From positions 1,240,001 through 1,304,000 of the forward strand of contig JABFGK010000002.1 of the NCBI GenBank assembly GCA_013112555.1: a stretch of DNA of 64,000 nucleotides, written 5' to 3'. Below, in pieces: positions 1-10,100 of this stretch (positions are counted from its first letter, which is position 1; the number at the start of each line of letters is the position of its first letter). The notes below the pieces were generated by a model. It ran no database searches. It was not told the DNA's origin and saw only the letters and a list, made by a program, of their open reading frames with translations. Made by a program: the position numbers and the translations under genes. The stretch comes from Planctomycetota bacterium. Its GTDB lineage: Bacteria > Planctomycetota > Phycisphaerae > Phycisphaerales > UBA5793.

Positions 1-31
1 ATACGAGCGCAATGATAGCGAACCGTTGCAT
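1..31 (-). CDS. N-terminus of a secreted protein paralogous to the one at 357-737 (cut by window edge)
   Basis: Only the first ten codons are inside the window, reading MQRFAIIALV on the minus strand. This differs from the start of the gene at 357-737 (MQRFAVIALV) by one residue, so the two are tandem paralogues. A good ribosome binding site (AAAGGAGA) lies just upstream of the ATG. The residues are the start of a Sec signal peptide. Function is unknown; by analogy with its neighbour it should be a small exported beta-rich protein. Confidence 0.7.
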   Translation of the reverse strand, partial: MQRFAIIALV

Positions 32-356
32 GACCTATCTCCTTTGTGAGAGCGGGGGTGCTGGTGAGGCACGGGTATGTGTGCCCGGCGTGGGGCGTGG
101 CAACCGCTTGCCGCCGGCAAAGAAACAGCCGACTTATACGAAGCGCACATAGATTATCACACCGGCGGCAAAGGGCAATCGGAAAAGCGTGTAGAAAAGA
201 AGATTTTGGGAATTGTGTCTTGTGCTCTGGTGTCTGAAGTCGCCGGATGGGTACGGTGCGGCGGCCGAAGCGCTGGCCTGTCCATAGAGATGACACCCCC
301 GCGATCGCTTGAGGATTCGGGTACCACGGGGCTATGTTGTTAACGATGGGCGATTA
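32..356. other. Intergenic region between the two paralogues
   Basis: No convincing gene is present. The stretch holds the presumed promoter of the truncated paralogue (see the element at 151-162) and a 5' untranslated region of more than 100 bases. I see no strong terminator hairpin after the gene that ends at 357. Confidence 0.5.
151..162 (-). promoter_or_regulatory. Shared -10-like box of the paralogue pair, copy 1
   Basis: On the minus strand the sequence reads GTGTGATAATCT, about 120 bases upstream of the ATG at 31. The same 12 bases occur at 872-883, 135 bases upstream of the sister gene. In both copies a TTGC tetranucleotide lies at the same distance upstream. Conservation of box and spacing outside the coding region suggests a shared promoter with an extended -10 (TGTGATAAT), although the -35 is poor. 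Confidence 0.45.
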
Positions 357-737
357 TCAGCCGATCAGGATCACATTCGACCCTGTACATCCCAGCGCAT
401 CGATCACCTGCAGATATCGGTTGCTGCACGCAGCGGGCGGAATACTTGCATTGACCGATGCGTATCCGGTCGCGTCCGCTTCCACCCATGCACCCAGAAC
501 CACCGGCCAGGCAAGTCCTGTCGCCAAACCGGTACAGGCCATGCCGGGAGGAATCACCCAGGATCCGATGGCAGGCGAATGAATGAACGCGAGCCGTGCC
601 TCGGGAAGCGCCCCGGTCACCTCGAATGTCATGATCCCCGGGCACGGGCCGGACTGGGTCAGGATCTGAGCCTGGGATGTTCGGGCTGTGAATACAAAAG
701 CGGACAATACGAGCGCAATGACAGCGAACCGTTGCAT
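357..737 (-). CDS. Small secreted protein of unknown function with a Cys-containing beta domain
   Basis: The 126-residue product starts with a clear Sec signal peptide (hydrophobic stretch at about 4-18, likely cleavage after SQA). The mature part has a GPCPGIMTFEV start, two further cysteine positions (GMACTG and PPAACSN) and ends in CTGSNVILIG. The same outline, GPxPG near the start and (C)xxSN near the end, occurs in the C-terminal 110 residues of the HAF protein at 5679-7058, so this is probably a stand-alone copy of that domain. Start choice is supported by an AAGGAGA site upstream of the ATG. A second copy begins at position 31. Function unknown. Confidence 0.75.
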   Translation of the reverse strand: MQRFAVIALVLSAFVFTARTSQAQILTQSGPCPGIMTFEVTGALPEARLAFIHSPAIGSWVIPPGMACTGLATGLAWPVVLGAWVEADATGYASVNASIPPAACSNRYLQVIDALGCTGSNVILIG

Positions 738-1132
738 ATCTGTTTCTCCTTAAGTGCCGAACTGAAATGCTGCCGGCTGGTACTGCGACGATCAATCGCG
801 ATCGACGACGAAGGATGCGTGAGCGCGAATCGCCAACATGTGAACAAGCCCACGTCAAGGAAGCAAAGTTCAGATTATCACACATCCAGTAAAATGCAAC
901 GGGTAAAAAGGTTTTAGGTCTTACATTTTTATTGCTCGTGCCGAAACGCCTGTTTCCGGGCCAATCACGGCAGATACCGGTGGGCGAGGCACAGACAATT
1001 TGCTGCACCCCGATATGCTGACAAAGGTATCAGCATTGCTTCCCCCCCTGGCGGGTGACTGTTTCGTGTACATGGGGGGATTGGATGGCCTGAAAGCGAG
1101 TCGAACGACTGCGGAAACGCGGGAGGTGCGCG
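738..1132. other. Divergent intergenic region
   Basis: No gene is apparent between the minus-strand secreted protein and the plus-strand hydrolase. It contains the promoter-like box at 872-883 and, at its right end, the ribosome binding site GGGAGGT five bases before the hydrolase ATG. I found no convincing plus-strand -35/-10 pair. Confidence 0.5.
872..883 (-). promoter_or_regulatory. Shared -10-like box of the paralogue pair, copy 2
   Basis: Minus-strand GTGTGATAATCT, identical to the box at 151-162 and placed similarly (135 bases upstream) relative to its gene at 357-737. A TTGC element lies at equal spacing in both copies, which supports a real promoter. Confidence 0.45.
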
Positions 1133-3004
1133 ATGCGTGCACGACAATGGAGTATCTGGGCAGCCTGTTTCATGACCTGCATGGGGTCACTGGGGACGAC
1201 GAGCCTGTCCCAGGAGCCGGCCATGGCGACACCTGACCAGGCATCGAATGAAGCGGCGGCGGCGGACGAGGTCTTAGCCTATGACAAGGAACACCCGGCA
1301 GTCGGGACCTGGCTCGGGACGGCCACCTCGCGCGACGGTGCCACCCCGTTTGTCATCCTGAGAGTCTCGCAGGATGAGAAGAATGACTGGACGGTGAAGA
1401 TCACGGCCCTGGCAGCGGGCATGATGGGCACTGCGTGTTCGGATATCGAGTCCGATGGTGACTCGTTTGCGTTCTCGGTGGCACCGCTGTCACTCCGGTT
1501 GGCCGGCACAGTATCTGCTGACGGGCAATCGTTTACCGGACAGATCACCCGCACAGATGATGGCGATGGTGAGCCGACGCCCCCACAGTCATTTGATCTG
1601 CATCGGACCCTCATGCCGAACGATGCGCCTGAGCCGCTGGCGTTTTCCGGCGATCTGCAGGCCATGGGGATGGAGATTCCGATGACGATCGTGCTGGCCC
1701 GCACGCCGGGCGGGAACTGGGTCGGTCATCTGGATATCCCGATGCAGCAGTTGCGCGAGTTCCCGTTCACGAACTTCAAGACGGCCGACGGCGGGAAGAT
1801 CACTGCCGACCTGCCGGTGCCGGGTGGGGCTGCCATCAGTGTCACGCTGGACGAACTCGAACAGCGCCTGTCCGGTTTCTTCCTTCAGGCCGGCATGGAG
1901 ATGGAGATGGATTTCGCGCGTGACATGAACTACTCCTACCGGGAACTGGCTCGGCCGCAGACGCCGGTGAGGCCGCTGCCGTATGAGGAGATTGAGGTCA
2001 CGGCCCCGCACCCGCTTGGGTTCTCGCTGGGCGGTACTCTGACGGTTCCGAACAATCAAGAGTTCGGCGAGGGACCGTTCCCGGTGGCCGTGCTGATCAC
2101 CGGCTCGGGCGCACAGGATCGCAATGAGTCCTTGCTCGGGCATCAGCCGTTTTATGTCCTGTCGGACTATCTCACGCGGCACGGGATTGCCGTGATGCGG
2201 TATGACGATCGGGGCGTGGGGGCCTCGTCGGTTGAGGACATGTCGCTCGTGCTCGAGGGCACCAGTGAAGATTTCGCAACTGATGCGCTGGCCGTCGTCA
2301 ATCATATTAAGACGATGGATGTGATAGACCCTGAACGGATCGGTCTCGTCGGGCACAGCGAGGGAGGCATGATTGCCCCGCTGGTCGGGCAGATGACCGA
2401 TGACATTGCGTTCATGGTTTTCATGGCCGGCCCGGGCGTGCTCGGCCGCGATCTTCTGGTCAAGCAGACTGAACTCTTTATGGAAGTGGCCGGGGTCGAT
2501 GCTGCGAGTATCAAAGAGCAATCGGCAATCCGTCGGAAACTGTATGAAATGGTGGCCGATGGTGAGACCGGCGAGCCGGCAGAACAGGTTCTTTACGAAC
2601 TGTTCGCGTTGCAGGAAGATGACTCGGAGGCTCAAGTCACACAAGAGCAACTCGATGCTGCGCTTGATCAAGCAAGGCAGACACTGTTCAACAAGTGGAT
2701 GACATATTTTCTTGCCTATGACCCGGCCCCGGCACTGGCGGCTACCACGTGCCCGGTGTTGGCACTGAACGGCACACTCGACCTGCAGGTATGGCACGAG
2801 CAGAACCTCGATGCCATCGAGCGCACGATCAAGGATGCCGGCGGGGATATCACGATCATTCGATACGATGGGATGAACCATCTGTTCCAGAAGTGCAAGA
2901 CCGGTGCGTTTGCTGAGTACATCACCATCGAGACGACCATCGAGGAACAGGTCATGGCTGACATGGCCGAGTGGATCAAGACGAAGATGGGAGCGCCCGG
3001 ATAA
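1133..3004 (+). CDS. Exported alpha/beta hydrolase (serine esterase or peptidase type)
   Basis: The protein has 623 residues. After a signal peptide (about 1-26) comes a roughly 280-residue beta-rich region, then an alpha/beta hydrolase fold. The nucleophile elbow GHSEGG places Ser409; Asp550 (NGTLDLQ) and His583 (GMNHLF) complete a plausible triad. The architecture fits the COG1073 group of exported esterases and hydrolases. Substrate cannot be told from sequence. A strong GGGAGGT site five bases upstream fixes the start. The stop overlaps the ATG of the penicillin-acylase gene (TAATG), so the two are probably co-translated and may act on related acyl substrates. Confidence 0.85.
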   Translation: MRARQWSIWAACFMTCMGSLGTTSLSQEPAMATPDQASNEAAAADEVLAYDKEHPAVGTWLGTATSRDGATPFVILRVSQDEKNDWTVKITALAAGMMGTACSDIESDGDSFAFSVAPLSLRLAGTVSADGQSFTGQITRTDDGDGEPTPPQSFDLHRTLMPNDAPEPLAFSGDLQAMGMEIPMTIVLARTPGGNWVGHLDIPMQQLREFPFTNFKTADGGKITADLPVPGGAAISVTLDELEQRLSGFFLQAGMEMEMDFARDMNYSYRELARPQTPVRPLPYEEIEVTAPHPLGFSLGGTLTVPNNQEFGEGPFPVAVLITGSGAQDRNESLLGHQPFYVLSDYLTRHGIAVMRYDDRGVGASSVEDMSLVLEGTSEDFATDALAVVNHIKTMDVIDPERIGLVGHSEGGMIAPLVGQMTDDIAFMVFMAGPGVLGRDLLVKQTELFMEVAGVDAASIKEQSAIRRKLYEMVADGETGEPAEQVLYELFALQEDDSEAQVTQEQLDAALDQARQTLFNKWMTYFLAYDPAPALAATTCPVLALNGTLDLQVWHEQNLDAIERTIKDAGGDITIIRYDGMNHLFQKCKTGAFAEYITIETTIEEQVMADMAEWIKTKMGAPG

Positions 3005-5256
3005 TGAGCAGTACGAATGGCGTGTCGGCCCGTTTCGTGCAGAGTCTGTGGGTCGGCAGTTGTGCGTTGGTTCTGGTTGCATGGGCGGCAGCGCCGGCTC
3101 ATGCCGACCTGACCGCCGATGACGTGGCACGCCTCGAAGCGCGTGCTGCCCGTGTCACGATCAAGCGCGACACGTTCGGCGTGGCCCACGTGTATGGGCC
3201 GACTGACGCCGATGTTATATTCGGGTTGACGTATGCGCGGGCGGAGGATGAGTTTGTCAGGATGGATCAGGCCGTGCTCGGCATGAGTGGTCGCGCGGCC
3301 GAGGGCTTGGGCAACGACGGCCTCGGGACGGACTATCTTGTGCGCGCATTCGAGATCCCGTCATTGGCTCAGCATGAGTATGCCAACAGGATGACGCCCG
3401 AGGCGCGAGCGCTGGCTGATGCGGCCGCCGATGCCCTGAACTATTACGTCCACCTGCATCCCGATGAGCAGCCGCTCGTGTTTGAGCAATATGAGCCGTG
3501 GCACTTCGTGGCGGCCAGTTACGGGATGCACATTGCAACGCTCACGTTTCTCGATCAGACGATTCAGACCGAGGATATCGTGCGGCAACTCACCCCGAGT
3601 CTGGAACAAAGTCCGTCGGAGCCGACCGACGGGTCGAACATGTGGGCGATCGGGCCGTCCAGGACCGAGTCCGGCAACGCGATGCTGTTTATTAACCCGC
3701 ACATTCCGATTCACGAGTTATATGAGGCCCATGCCTGCAGCGAGGAGGGACTGAACGTGTCGGGGGGGATGGCCTACGGGGCCGGCATCCTGCCGGTCGT
3801 CGGGTTCAATGCCCATCTCGGCTGGAGCCTGACCGTCAACTACCCGGATGTCGTGGATGCCTATTCCGAAGTGTTTGATCATGAGACGGACCGCTTGAAG
3901 TACAAGTATGGGGACGAATACCGCGATGCAGTCGAATGGACCGAGACCGTTCGACTGTTGGATCAGGCCGGCGAGTTCCAGGATCTGGAGATCACCTTCC
4001 GGAAGACGCATCACGGGCCGATCCTGGCGCAGCGGGATGATGGAACCACGCTGTCGGTCCGGATTGCCAATGTGGAAAACGGGGGGCTGTTCGAGCAGTG
4101 GTATCGGATGGCCAAAGCGGAAACGCTCGACGGTTTCAAGCAAGCGATCGGCAACGGGGCGCTGTTGTTTCATAACATGATGTGTGCCGATGATCAGGGC
4201 AACATTTACTATGTGTACAACAGTGCCATGCCGAAGCGGGATGAGCAGTTTGATTGGACGCGTCCGCTGGACGGCTCTGACCCGGCAACGGATTGGCAGG
4301 GCTATCACACGCTCGACGAGTTGCCATCCGTCTTGAACCCGAGCAGTGGGTGGATGCAAAACTGCAACTCGAGCCCGTATACGACGACGGTCGACGCGGA
4401 CAACCCGAAGCGGGATGAGTTCCCGTCCTATGTGGCGGTGCGCGACGGCGATGATGCACGCGTGGACATGTCACACAACACGCTCGGCCGTGATGAACCA
4501 TTCACACTGGACGCACTGGAGGACGCCGGGTTCGGGACCTATGCCTGGCAGGGCGAACGGCTGCTCAATACCCTGTTTGACGCCTATGACGCTGCAGCAG
4601 CCTCCGAGTCGCCGCGCGCAGAGAAGTTGGCTGATCTGGTGGCGGAGTTGAAGCAATGGGATCGCACGCTCGCGCTCGATTCCGTCGCATCAAGTGTGTT
4701 CATGCTGTGGATGGAGGCATCACTTGAGCGGCGGTACCGGGGCCTGGCCGAAGGCGATGACCTGATCCTGGGTACACTCGAGGATGTAAGAAATGGGCTG
4801 GAGGCAAAGTGGGGGACCTGGCAGGTACCCTGGGGAGAGATCAACCGATTGCAACGGCCACCGGTCGAGCGCATGAACCGCGGCTTCCAACTCGCAGCCT
4901 CGGCATTTTCCGATGACGATTCAAGCCTCCCGTTTCTGGGTGGCAGCCCGTATGCCGGGATTGCGTTCTGCGGCCTGTCGCGGCCATCGGCGCTGCAGTA
5001 CATCACGAGTGGCGCAGACGGCTTGAAGCATCGCTATGCGGTACACGGCCATTCCTACGTCGCAGTCGTCGAGTTCACGGACAACGGGCCGCGTGCTCGT
5101 TCGATCATCCCGTTCGGGACGAGTCGGCACTCGGATTCGCCGCACTACCTCGATCAGGCACCGCTGTACGCCCGTGGCGAGATGAAGCCGGTCTGGTTCA
5201 CCCCGGAGGACGTGGCTGCCCATCTCGAGCGAGCGTACAAGCCGGGGCAAGAGTGA
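3004..5256 (+). CDS. Penicillin acylase family (Ntn) amidohydrolase
   Basis: The 750-residue precursor has a signal peptide ending near AHA-D and the family layout of alpha chain, spacer and beta chain. The conserved GSNMWAI motif puts the autocatalytic N-terminal nucleophile at Ser211; downstream segments rich in Asn and Trp follow the family pattern. Such periplasmic enzymes cleave amide-linked acyl groups (beta-lactams, acyl-homoserine lactones, acyl peptides). The precise substrate is unknown. Start taken at 3004 because it overlaps the hydrolase stop and begins a good signal peptide; an in-frame upstream ATG at 2971 is less likely. Confidence 0.88.
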   Translation: MSSTNGVSARFVQSLWVGSCALVLVAWAAAPAHADLTADDVARLEARAARVTIKRDTFGVAHVYGPTDADVIFGLTYARAEDEFVRMDQAVLGMSGRAAEGLGNDGLGTDYLVRAFEIPSLAQHEYANRMTPEARALADAAADALNYYVHLHPDEQPLVFEQYEPWHFVAASYGMHIATLTFLDQTIQTEDIVRQLTPSLEQSPSEPTDGSNMWAIGPSRTESGNAMLFINPHIPIHELYEAHACSEEGLNVSGGMAYGAGILPVVGFNAHLGWSLTVNYPDVVDAYSEVFDHETDRLKYKYGDEYRDAVEWTETVRLLDQAGEFQDLEITFRKTHHGPILAQRDDGTTLSVRIANVENGGLFEQWYRMAKAETLDGFKQAIGNGALLFHNMMCADDQGNIYYVYNSAMPKRDEQFDWTRPLDGSDPATDWQGYHTLDELPSVLNPSSGWMQNCNSSPYTTTVDADNPKRDEFPSYVAVRDGDDARVDMSHNTLGRDEPFTLDALEDAGFGTYAWQGERLLNTLFDAYDAAAASESPRAEKLADLVAELKQWDRTLALDSVASSVFMLWMEASLERRYRGLAEGDDLILGTLEDVRNGLEAKWGTWQVPWGEINRLQRPPVERMNRGFQLAASAFSDDDSSLPFLGGSPYAGIAFCGLSRPSALQYITSGADGLKHRYAVHGHSYVAVVEFTDNGPRARSIIPFGTSRHSDSPHYLDQAPLYARGEMKPVWFTPEDVAAHLERAYKPGQE

Positions 5257-5678
5257 GCCACAAAGTTCTTTTGAAACGTGCCGGTATTTCTGTGAATTGT
5301 CTAGCAATCGCAAACTGATCAGCGCACACTATGGCCAGCACAGGGTACCGCGTACCCACGACAATAGAACGACCCGCCCCCAGGATACCGGTGCTGCACG
5401 GTTTTTGTTATCGCTGCATTCCTTTCCTGCCGTGTACGACGCTGAGATCCTCCCACCCCATGTGTCCAGGGTATGTCGACAGACACGAGTGCTGTCATTG
5501 CGCTGCCTGGCGACACCGGCTTATTGTATGACACAATGCTTGATCCGCACACTTCGTTGCTTAAACGAACGACCATGCAATGCGGATGAGAAGCGTTCAG
5601 TGAGTACGTCAGTGGTCGCACAGCCACTGGCAGGTAACTGCACAGGGTTTTCGGTTTGATCACGAAAGGGATTCCGTC
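5257..5678. other. Intergenic region upstream of the HAF protein
   Basis: No gene that looks real. It should hold the end of the hydrolase/acylase unit and the promoter of the gene at 5679. An imperfect palindrome around GTTGCTTAAACGAAC (near 5557-5571) is the only notable structure. The downstream gene has a GAAAGGGA ribosome binding site. Confidence 0.4.
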
Positions 5679-7058
5679 ATGACACACTCTTTGTATGCGG
5701 TGATTGCGCGCGCCGGGCGACGACTTGGTGGCCCCGGCACATGTCTCAGCGTTCTGGCTCTCAGTACATCGATTTATGCCGAGCCGCCGATGTATGAGGT
5801 CCGGGAGGTTGATCGCTCCGAGTGGGGGCTCGCCATCCCATACGATCTGAACAATCGTGGGTGGATTGCAGGCTGCTATGACAGTGGGGTGAACTTCGGT
5901 GATGCTCGACATGCAGCCGTGTGGATCGATGGGGAGCGGATCGATCTGACCCCCGAGGACTACATCGTTTCGGCGTCTGCATACGGTATCAATAATGATG
6001 GCACGGTCACCGGGCAGTACCACACGGACGGGACGGTGTACTCAGGCGGCTTTCGGTGGCACAATGGCGTGCTTGAGACACTTCCGACATTCGCACCGGG
6101 GCATCAGATGGGTCGGGGGATCAGCGAGGACGGGGTTGTGCTTGGCCAAGCGATGCATGAGCACTTCAGTACCAATGCGACGGCCTGGGATTCTGATCTG
6201 AACGATTATGATCTTGGCAGCCTCGGGTTCGGCAGTCTCGCCTATGACAGCAATGGCTGGGGTCGGATTGTCGGCAGCAGCGGCGTGGACTATTCGTACA
6301 ACCCGGCCTTCATCTGGCAGCATGGCCAGATGTATGAGTTGGGCACCTTGCCCGGTAAGTGGATCGGGCGCGCGTACGTGATTAACAACCATAACGAGGT
6401 TGCCGGGTTCTCGGGAAGCAGCGGCCTGGATTCTCATGGATTCTACTGGACCTACGGGACCGGCATGATCGAACTTCCCGATCTCGGACACCCGTTCGGG
6501 GCAGAAGCGCATGACATGAATGATCACGCCGTCATTGTCGGAGACGCCTGGCAACCCGGCAGCGACGTGGCCGCCGTGGTCTGGCATAACTTCGAGATCT
6601 ACACACTCAATGATCGTTTGATCAATGGCGAGGGTTGGGATCTCGCGTCGGCCCAAGTCATCAATGACCTTGGCCAGATCGCCGGGTTCGGGTATTCCCG
6701 GAACGAGCCGGTCATGTTTCTGGCCACGCCCGTTGATGTCCCGATGGCAGCGCTGATCGGCCCGAGTCCCGGTATCGCCGGCGCGTTCAACGAACTCGAA
6801 GTCGTTGAGGCTGAGCCGGGAGCCGATGTGCTGCTGGTGTACGGGTTTTCAATGGGCGAGACAACGCTGCCGGAATGTGGCGATGTGACGGTCGACATTG
6901 CTGCCCCGCGCGGCATTCTGGCACGGGCTGATGAGGCCGGCCATGTCGAGTTCCGCGGCTACATTCCCCCGGAAGGGCGTGGCAAGACCCTCCTGTTCCA
7001 GGCCGTCGATCTGTCCACGTGTTATGTATCCAATCTCGTGGTCCGGGAACTGAAGTAG
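5679..7058 (+). CDS. Exported HAF-repeat protein with a C-terminal secreted domain
   Basis: The 459-residue product has a signal peptide (about 1-36, ending near IYA-E). Residues about 40-350 carry repeated units of the form (D/G)(L/I)NN(R/D)G followed by VxGxx, for example DLNNRGWIAG and GINNDGTVTG. These are the hallmark of extracellular HAF repeats, which probably form a beta-propeller. The last 110 residues (from GPSPGIAG, with single cysteines at ECGD and TCYVSN) resemble the small secreted protein at 357-737. Function is unknown; a cell-surface or extracellular binding role is an inference. Confidence 0.8.
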   Translation: MTHSLYAVIARAGRRLGGPGTCLSVLALSTSIYAEPPMYEVREVDRSEWGLAIPYDLNNRGWIAGCYDSGVNFGDARHAAVWIDGERIDLTPEDYIVSASAYGINNDGTVTGQYHTDGTVYSGGFRWHNGVLETLPTFAPGHQMGRGISEDGVVLGQAMHEHFSTNATAWDSDLNDYDLGSLGFGSLAYDSNGWGRIVGSSGVDYSYNPAFIWQHGQMYELGTLPGKWIGRAYVINNHNEVAGFSGSSGLDSHGFYWTYGTGMIELPDLGHPFGAEAHDMNDHAVIVGDAWQPGSDVAAVVWHNFEIYTLNDRLINGEGWDLASAQVINDLGQIAGFGYSRNEPVMFLATPVDVPMAALIGPSPGIAGAFNELEVVEAEPGADVLLVYGFSMGETTLPECGDVTVDIAAPRGILARADEAGHVEFRGYIPPEGRGKTLLFQAVDLSTCYVSNLVVRELK

Positions 7059-7141
7059 GCACCCGGGCACCCGGCGCTGCACCTGCGTGCCGCCGGCGAT
7101 TCACTGCGCTGCATCCACGGCTCCGTGCCGTGAAAACGACG

Positions 7142-7182
7142 GCCCCGCGCGCATCACGTCTCCGCGCGCGGGGCTTTTTTTT
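7142..7182 (+). terminator. Rho-independent terminator between convergent genes
   Basis: A perfect 11-bp GC-rich stem (7142-7152 with 7164-7174), an 11-base loop and a run of eight T residues on the plus strand. It lies 84 bases after the HAF gene and just before the end of the convergent efflux pump gene. It can stop plus-strand transcription; there is no comparable T-run for the minus strand. Confidence 0.92.
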
Positions 7183-7188
7183 GTTCCA

Positions 7189-10100
7189 TCACGATGCCGG
7201 CGACGTCGGTCGGTTGTGCCCGTTTCGTCTCAGTCGTCGCAACTCCACTTCCGCATACACAGCCGGGATGACTACGAGTGTCAGCAGCGTCGAGGTGGTC
7301 AGCCCGAACACGACCACGGTGGCCAGCGGTCGCTGCACTTCGGATCCCGTGCCATGAGAGAGCAACAGCGGCAGCAGGCCGAGAATCGTCGTGACAGCCG
7401 TCATGAGCACGGGGCGGAGTCGCAGGATGGCACCCTGCCTGACCGAGTCGAGCACACCGGCTTGATCGGTGCCGGCTCGCTGATTGAAGCAACTGACCAT
7501 GACCATCCCGTTTTGCACGGCTATCCCAAACAGGGCAATGAAGCCGACCGAAGCGGGGACCGACAGGTATTCGCCCATGAGAAAGAGGCCGACCACCCCG
7601 CCAATCAATGCGAGTGGGACGTTGAGAATGATCATCAGCGCGTGCCGGACGGTGCCGAATGTCAGGCCGAGCAGGATGAGCACGACGCCCAGAACAATCG
7701 GGATGATGATGAGCAGGCGCTTCATCGCGCGCTGCTGGTTCTCAAACTGGCCCCCGTATTCAATGAAGTAGCCGGGCGGCAATGAAATGTCCTCTGCGAC
7801 TGCCTGCTGAATGTCGGCAATGACGCTTCCGAGGTCTCGGCCACGAACATTACCCTGGATGATCCAGCGGCGCTGGTTGTTTTCTCGGTTGATCTGGATG
7901 GCCCCGAAGTGCGTTTTAACCTCGGCCACCTGGGCCAGCGGCACAAGTGAGCCGTCGGCGGCCGTCAGGACGAGATTTTCCAGTGCAGCGGTCGTATCTC
8001 GATACGGCTCCTGGTACCGCAGGTGCAAGGCAAAGCGCCGTGCCCCGAGATAGATCGTGTCGATTGCTTCGCCGCCGACTGCAAGTTCCACGAGTTCGAG
8101 GACGCTGTCCACGTTGATCCCGTATCGAGCGCAGGCGGGCCGGTCCGGGACAATCAACACCTGCGGCTGCCCGTGACTCTGTTCGACCGACAGATCGACG
8201 AGCCCGGGCACATGGCTGACGGCCGCTTCGATCTCCTGGGCAGTCTCGCGCAGCACGGTCAGATCCTCGCCGTACAACTTGATGGCAACCTGCGCCCTGA
8301 CGCCGGACAGCAGTTCATCAAATGCATTCTGAATCGGTTGGGTGAAGTTAAGCATGATCCCGCCGAATCCGGCGAGTCGATGTTCAATTTCCTTGACAAG
8401 TTCCGCCTTGTTCGTGTAGATGGCCCACTGATCGATCGGGTTGAGTTCGATGTGTATTTCTGCATAGTTGACCGGGTGCGGGTGGCTGCCGGCCTCCGGT
8501 CTGCCGATGCGTGAAACGACTTCGCGCACCTCGGGGAACTGCATGATCACCCGTTCCATCGACTGAATCGTTGCGGTTCCCTTCTCGAGTGAGGTCGATG
8601 GAGCCATCGTCACACCGATGAGGATGCTGCCCTCCTCCAACGTGGGGACGAACTCCGTCCCGAGTCGTGGCACAAGCATCATGGCAGCAGCGAACGCAGC
8701 GAGTGACGAGAGAATCGTGGTTTTGCGAAATCGCAATGCCAGGGACAGGACCGGCACATACATCTTTCGCAGGATGCGCAAGACGACGAACTCGCGTGTC
8801 GGGCCATGTCTCAGCAGGTAGTGCGCCAACGCCGGGGCGATGACAATGGCCGCAATGATTGATCCGACCAGGGCAGCGGTGATGGCAGAGGCCATCGGGG
8901 CGAACATCTTGCCCTCGACTTCCTGGAGTGTGAAGATCGGGAGAAAGACCATGATGATGATGGCAATGGAGAAGACGATGGGGCGCGCCACCTCCTGGGC
9001 GGCCTCCAGGATGACCCGGTCTCGTGTTTCGGTTGATGTTCGTTCGCCGGAGAGATGCCGATAGATGTTCTCGACCATGACAATGGCCCCGTCGCCGAGC
9101 ATCCCGATGCCGATGGCAATGCCCCCGAGGGACATCAGGTTCGCACTCACGCCGGCCCATCCCATGACCAGCACTGCAATGAGCGCACAAAACGGCAGGG
9201 CGATCGCCACGATAAAGGCCGTGCGTATGTTGCCCAGGAACACGGTCAGCGTCACGATGACGAGGATGGCACCGATCAGCAGGGCGCGTTTCACCGTGGT
9301 GGTTGCCTGCCGGACGAGTTCCGATTGTTCGTAATACGGGGCCAGGTGCACGCCGGGCGGCAGCGCGCTTTGGAGTTGCGCGACCTTCGCGTGGAGTCGG
9401 TCAATCACGAGCGATGTATTCTCGCCGTAGAGTTTCATGACAATGCCGGAGACGACTTCACCCTCGCCGTTGCGCGTGACGACGCCGCGCCTGACTTCCT
9501 CACCGTACTGGACGTCTGCGATATCCCCGACCGTGATCGAGACGCCGCCGACGGTTTTGATCCGGATGCGGCTGACATCGTCGAGCGTACTGAGCAGCCC
9601 GAGGCCGCGAACGAGGTATTCCTCAGATCCAAGGATCAGGAATTGGCCGCCGACGTTTCGATTCGCCTGGTTGACGGCTTCGGTGACGGCATGGAGGTCG
9701 AGTTGATACTTCAACAGTGCCTGGGGATCGACGCGGATCTGAAACTGGAGGACATGCCCGCCCATAGACAGGACATCAGTCACGCCCGGCACGGTCTGCA
9801 ACTGGTACTTGACGAGCCAGTCGTTGAGTTCGCGCAGGTAGGCACCGGCCGGTTTGCCCTGGGTGTCGGTGCCCGGGTCCATGGTCAGGTAGTACAGGAA
9901 TACCTGCCCGAGGCCGGTCGAGATCGGGCCGAGCGCCGGCGGGTCGTGCATTTCCGGGAGATCCTTCATCGCAGCCGTCAGGCGCTCGTTAACAAGTTGG
10001 CGCGCGAAGTAGATATTCACGGAGTCCTTGAAGTACACATAGATAACGGCCATGCCGAACGCCGAAGTCGACTTGATCTGCGTCACGTCCGGCAGCCCGC

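Noticed and set aside
1589..3130. 513-codon minus-strand frame opposite the alpha/beta hydrolase
   Set aside because: Shadow frame with His/Arg-rich composition; the plus-strand product has a catalytic triad and a good ribosome binding site.
5319..6023. 234-codon minus-strand frame across the start of the HAF gene
   Set aside because: No signal, motif or ribosome binding site, and it would overlap the HAF signal peptide.
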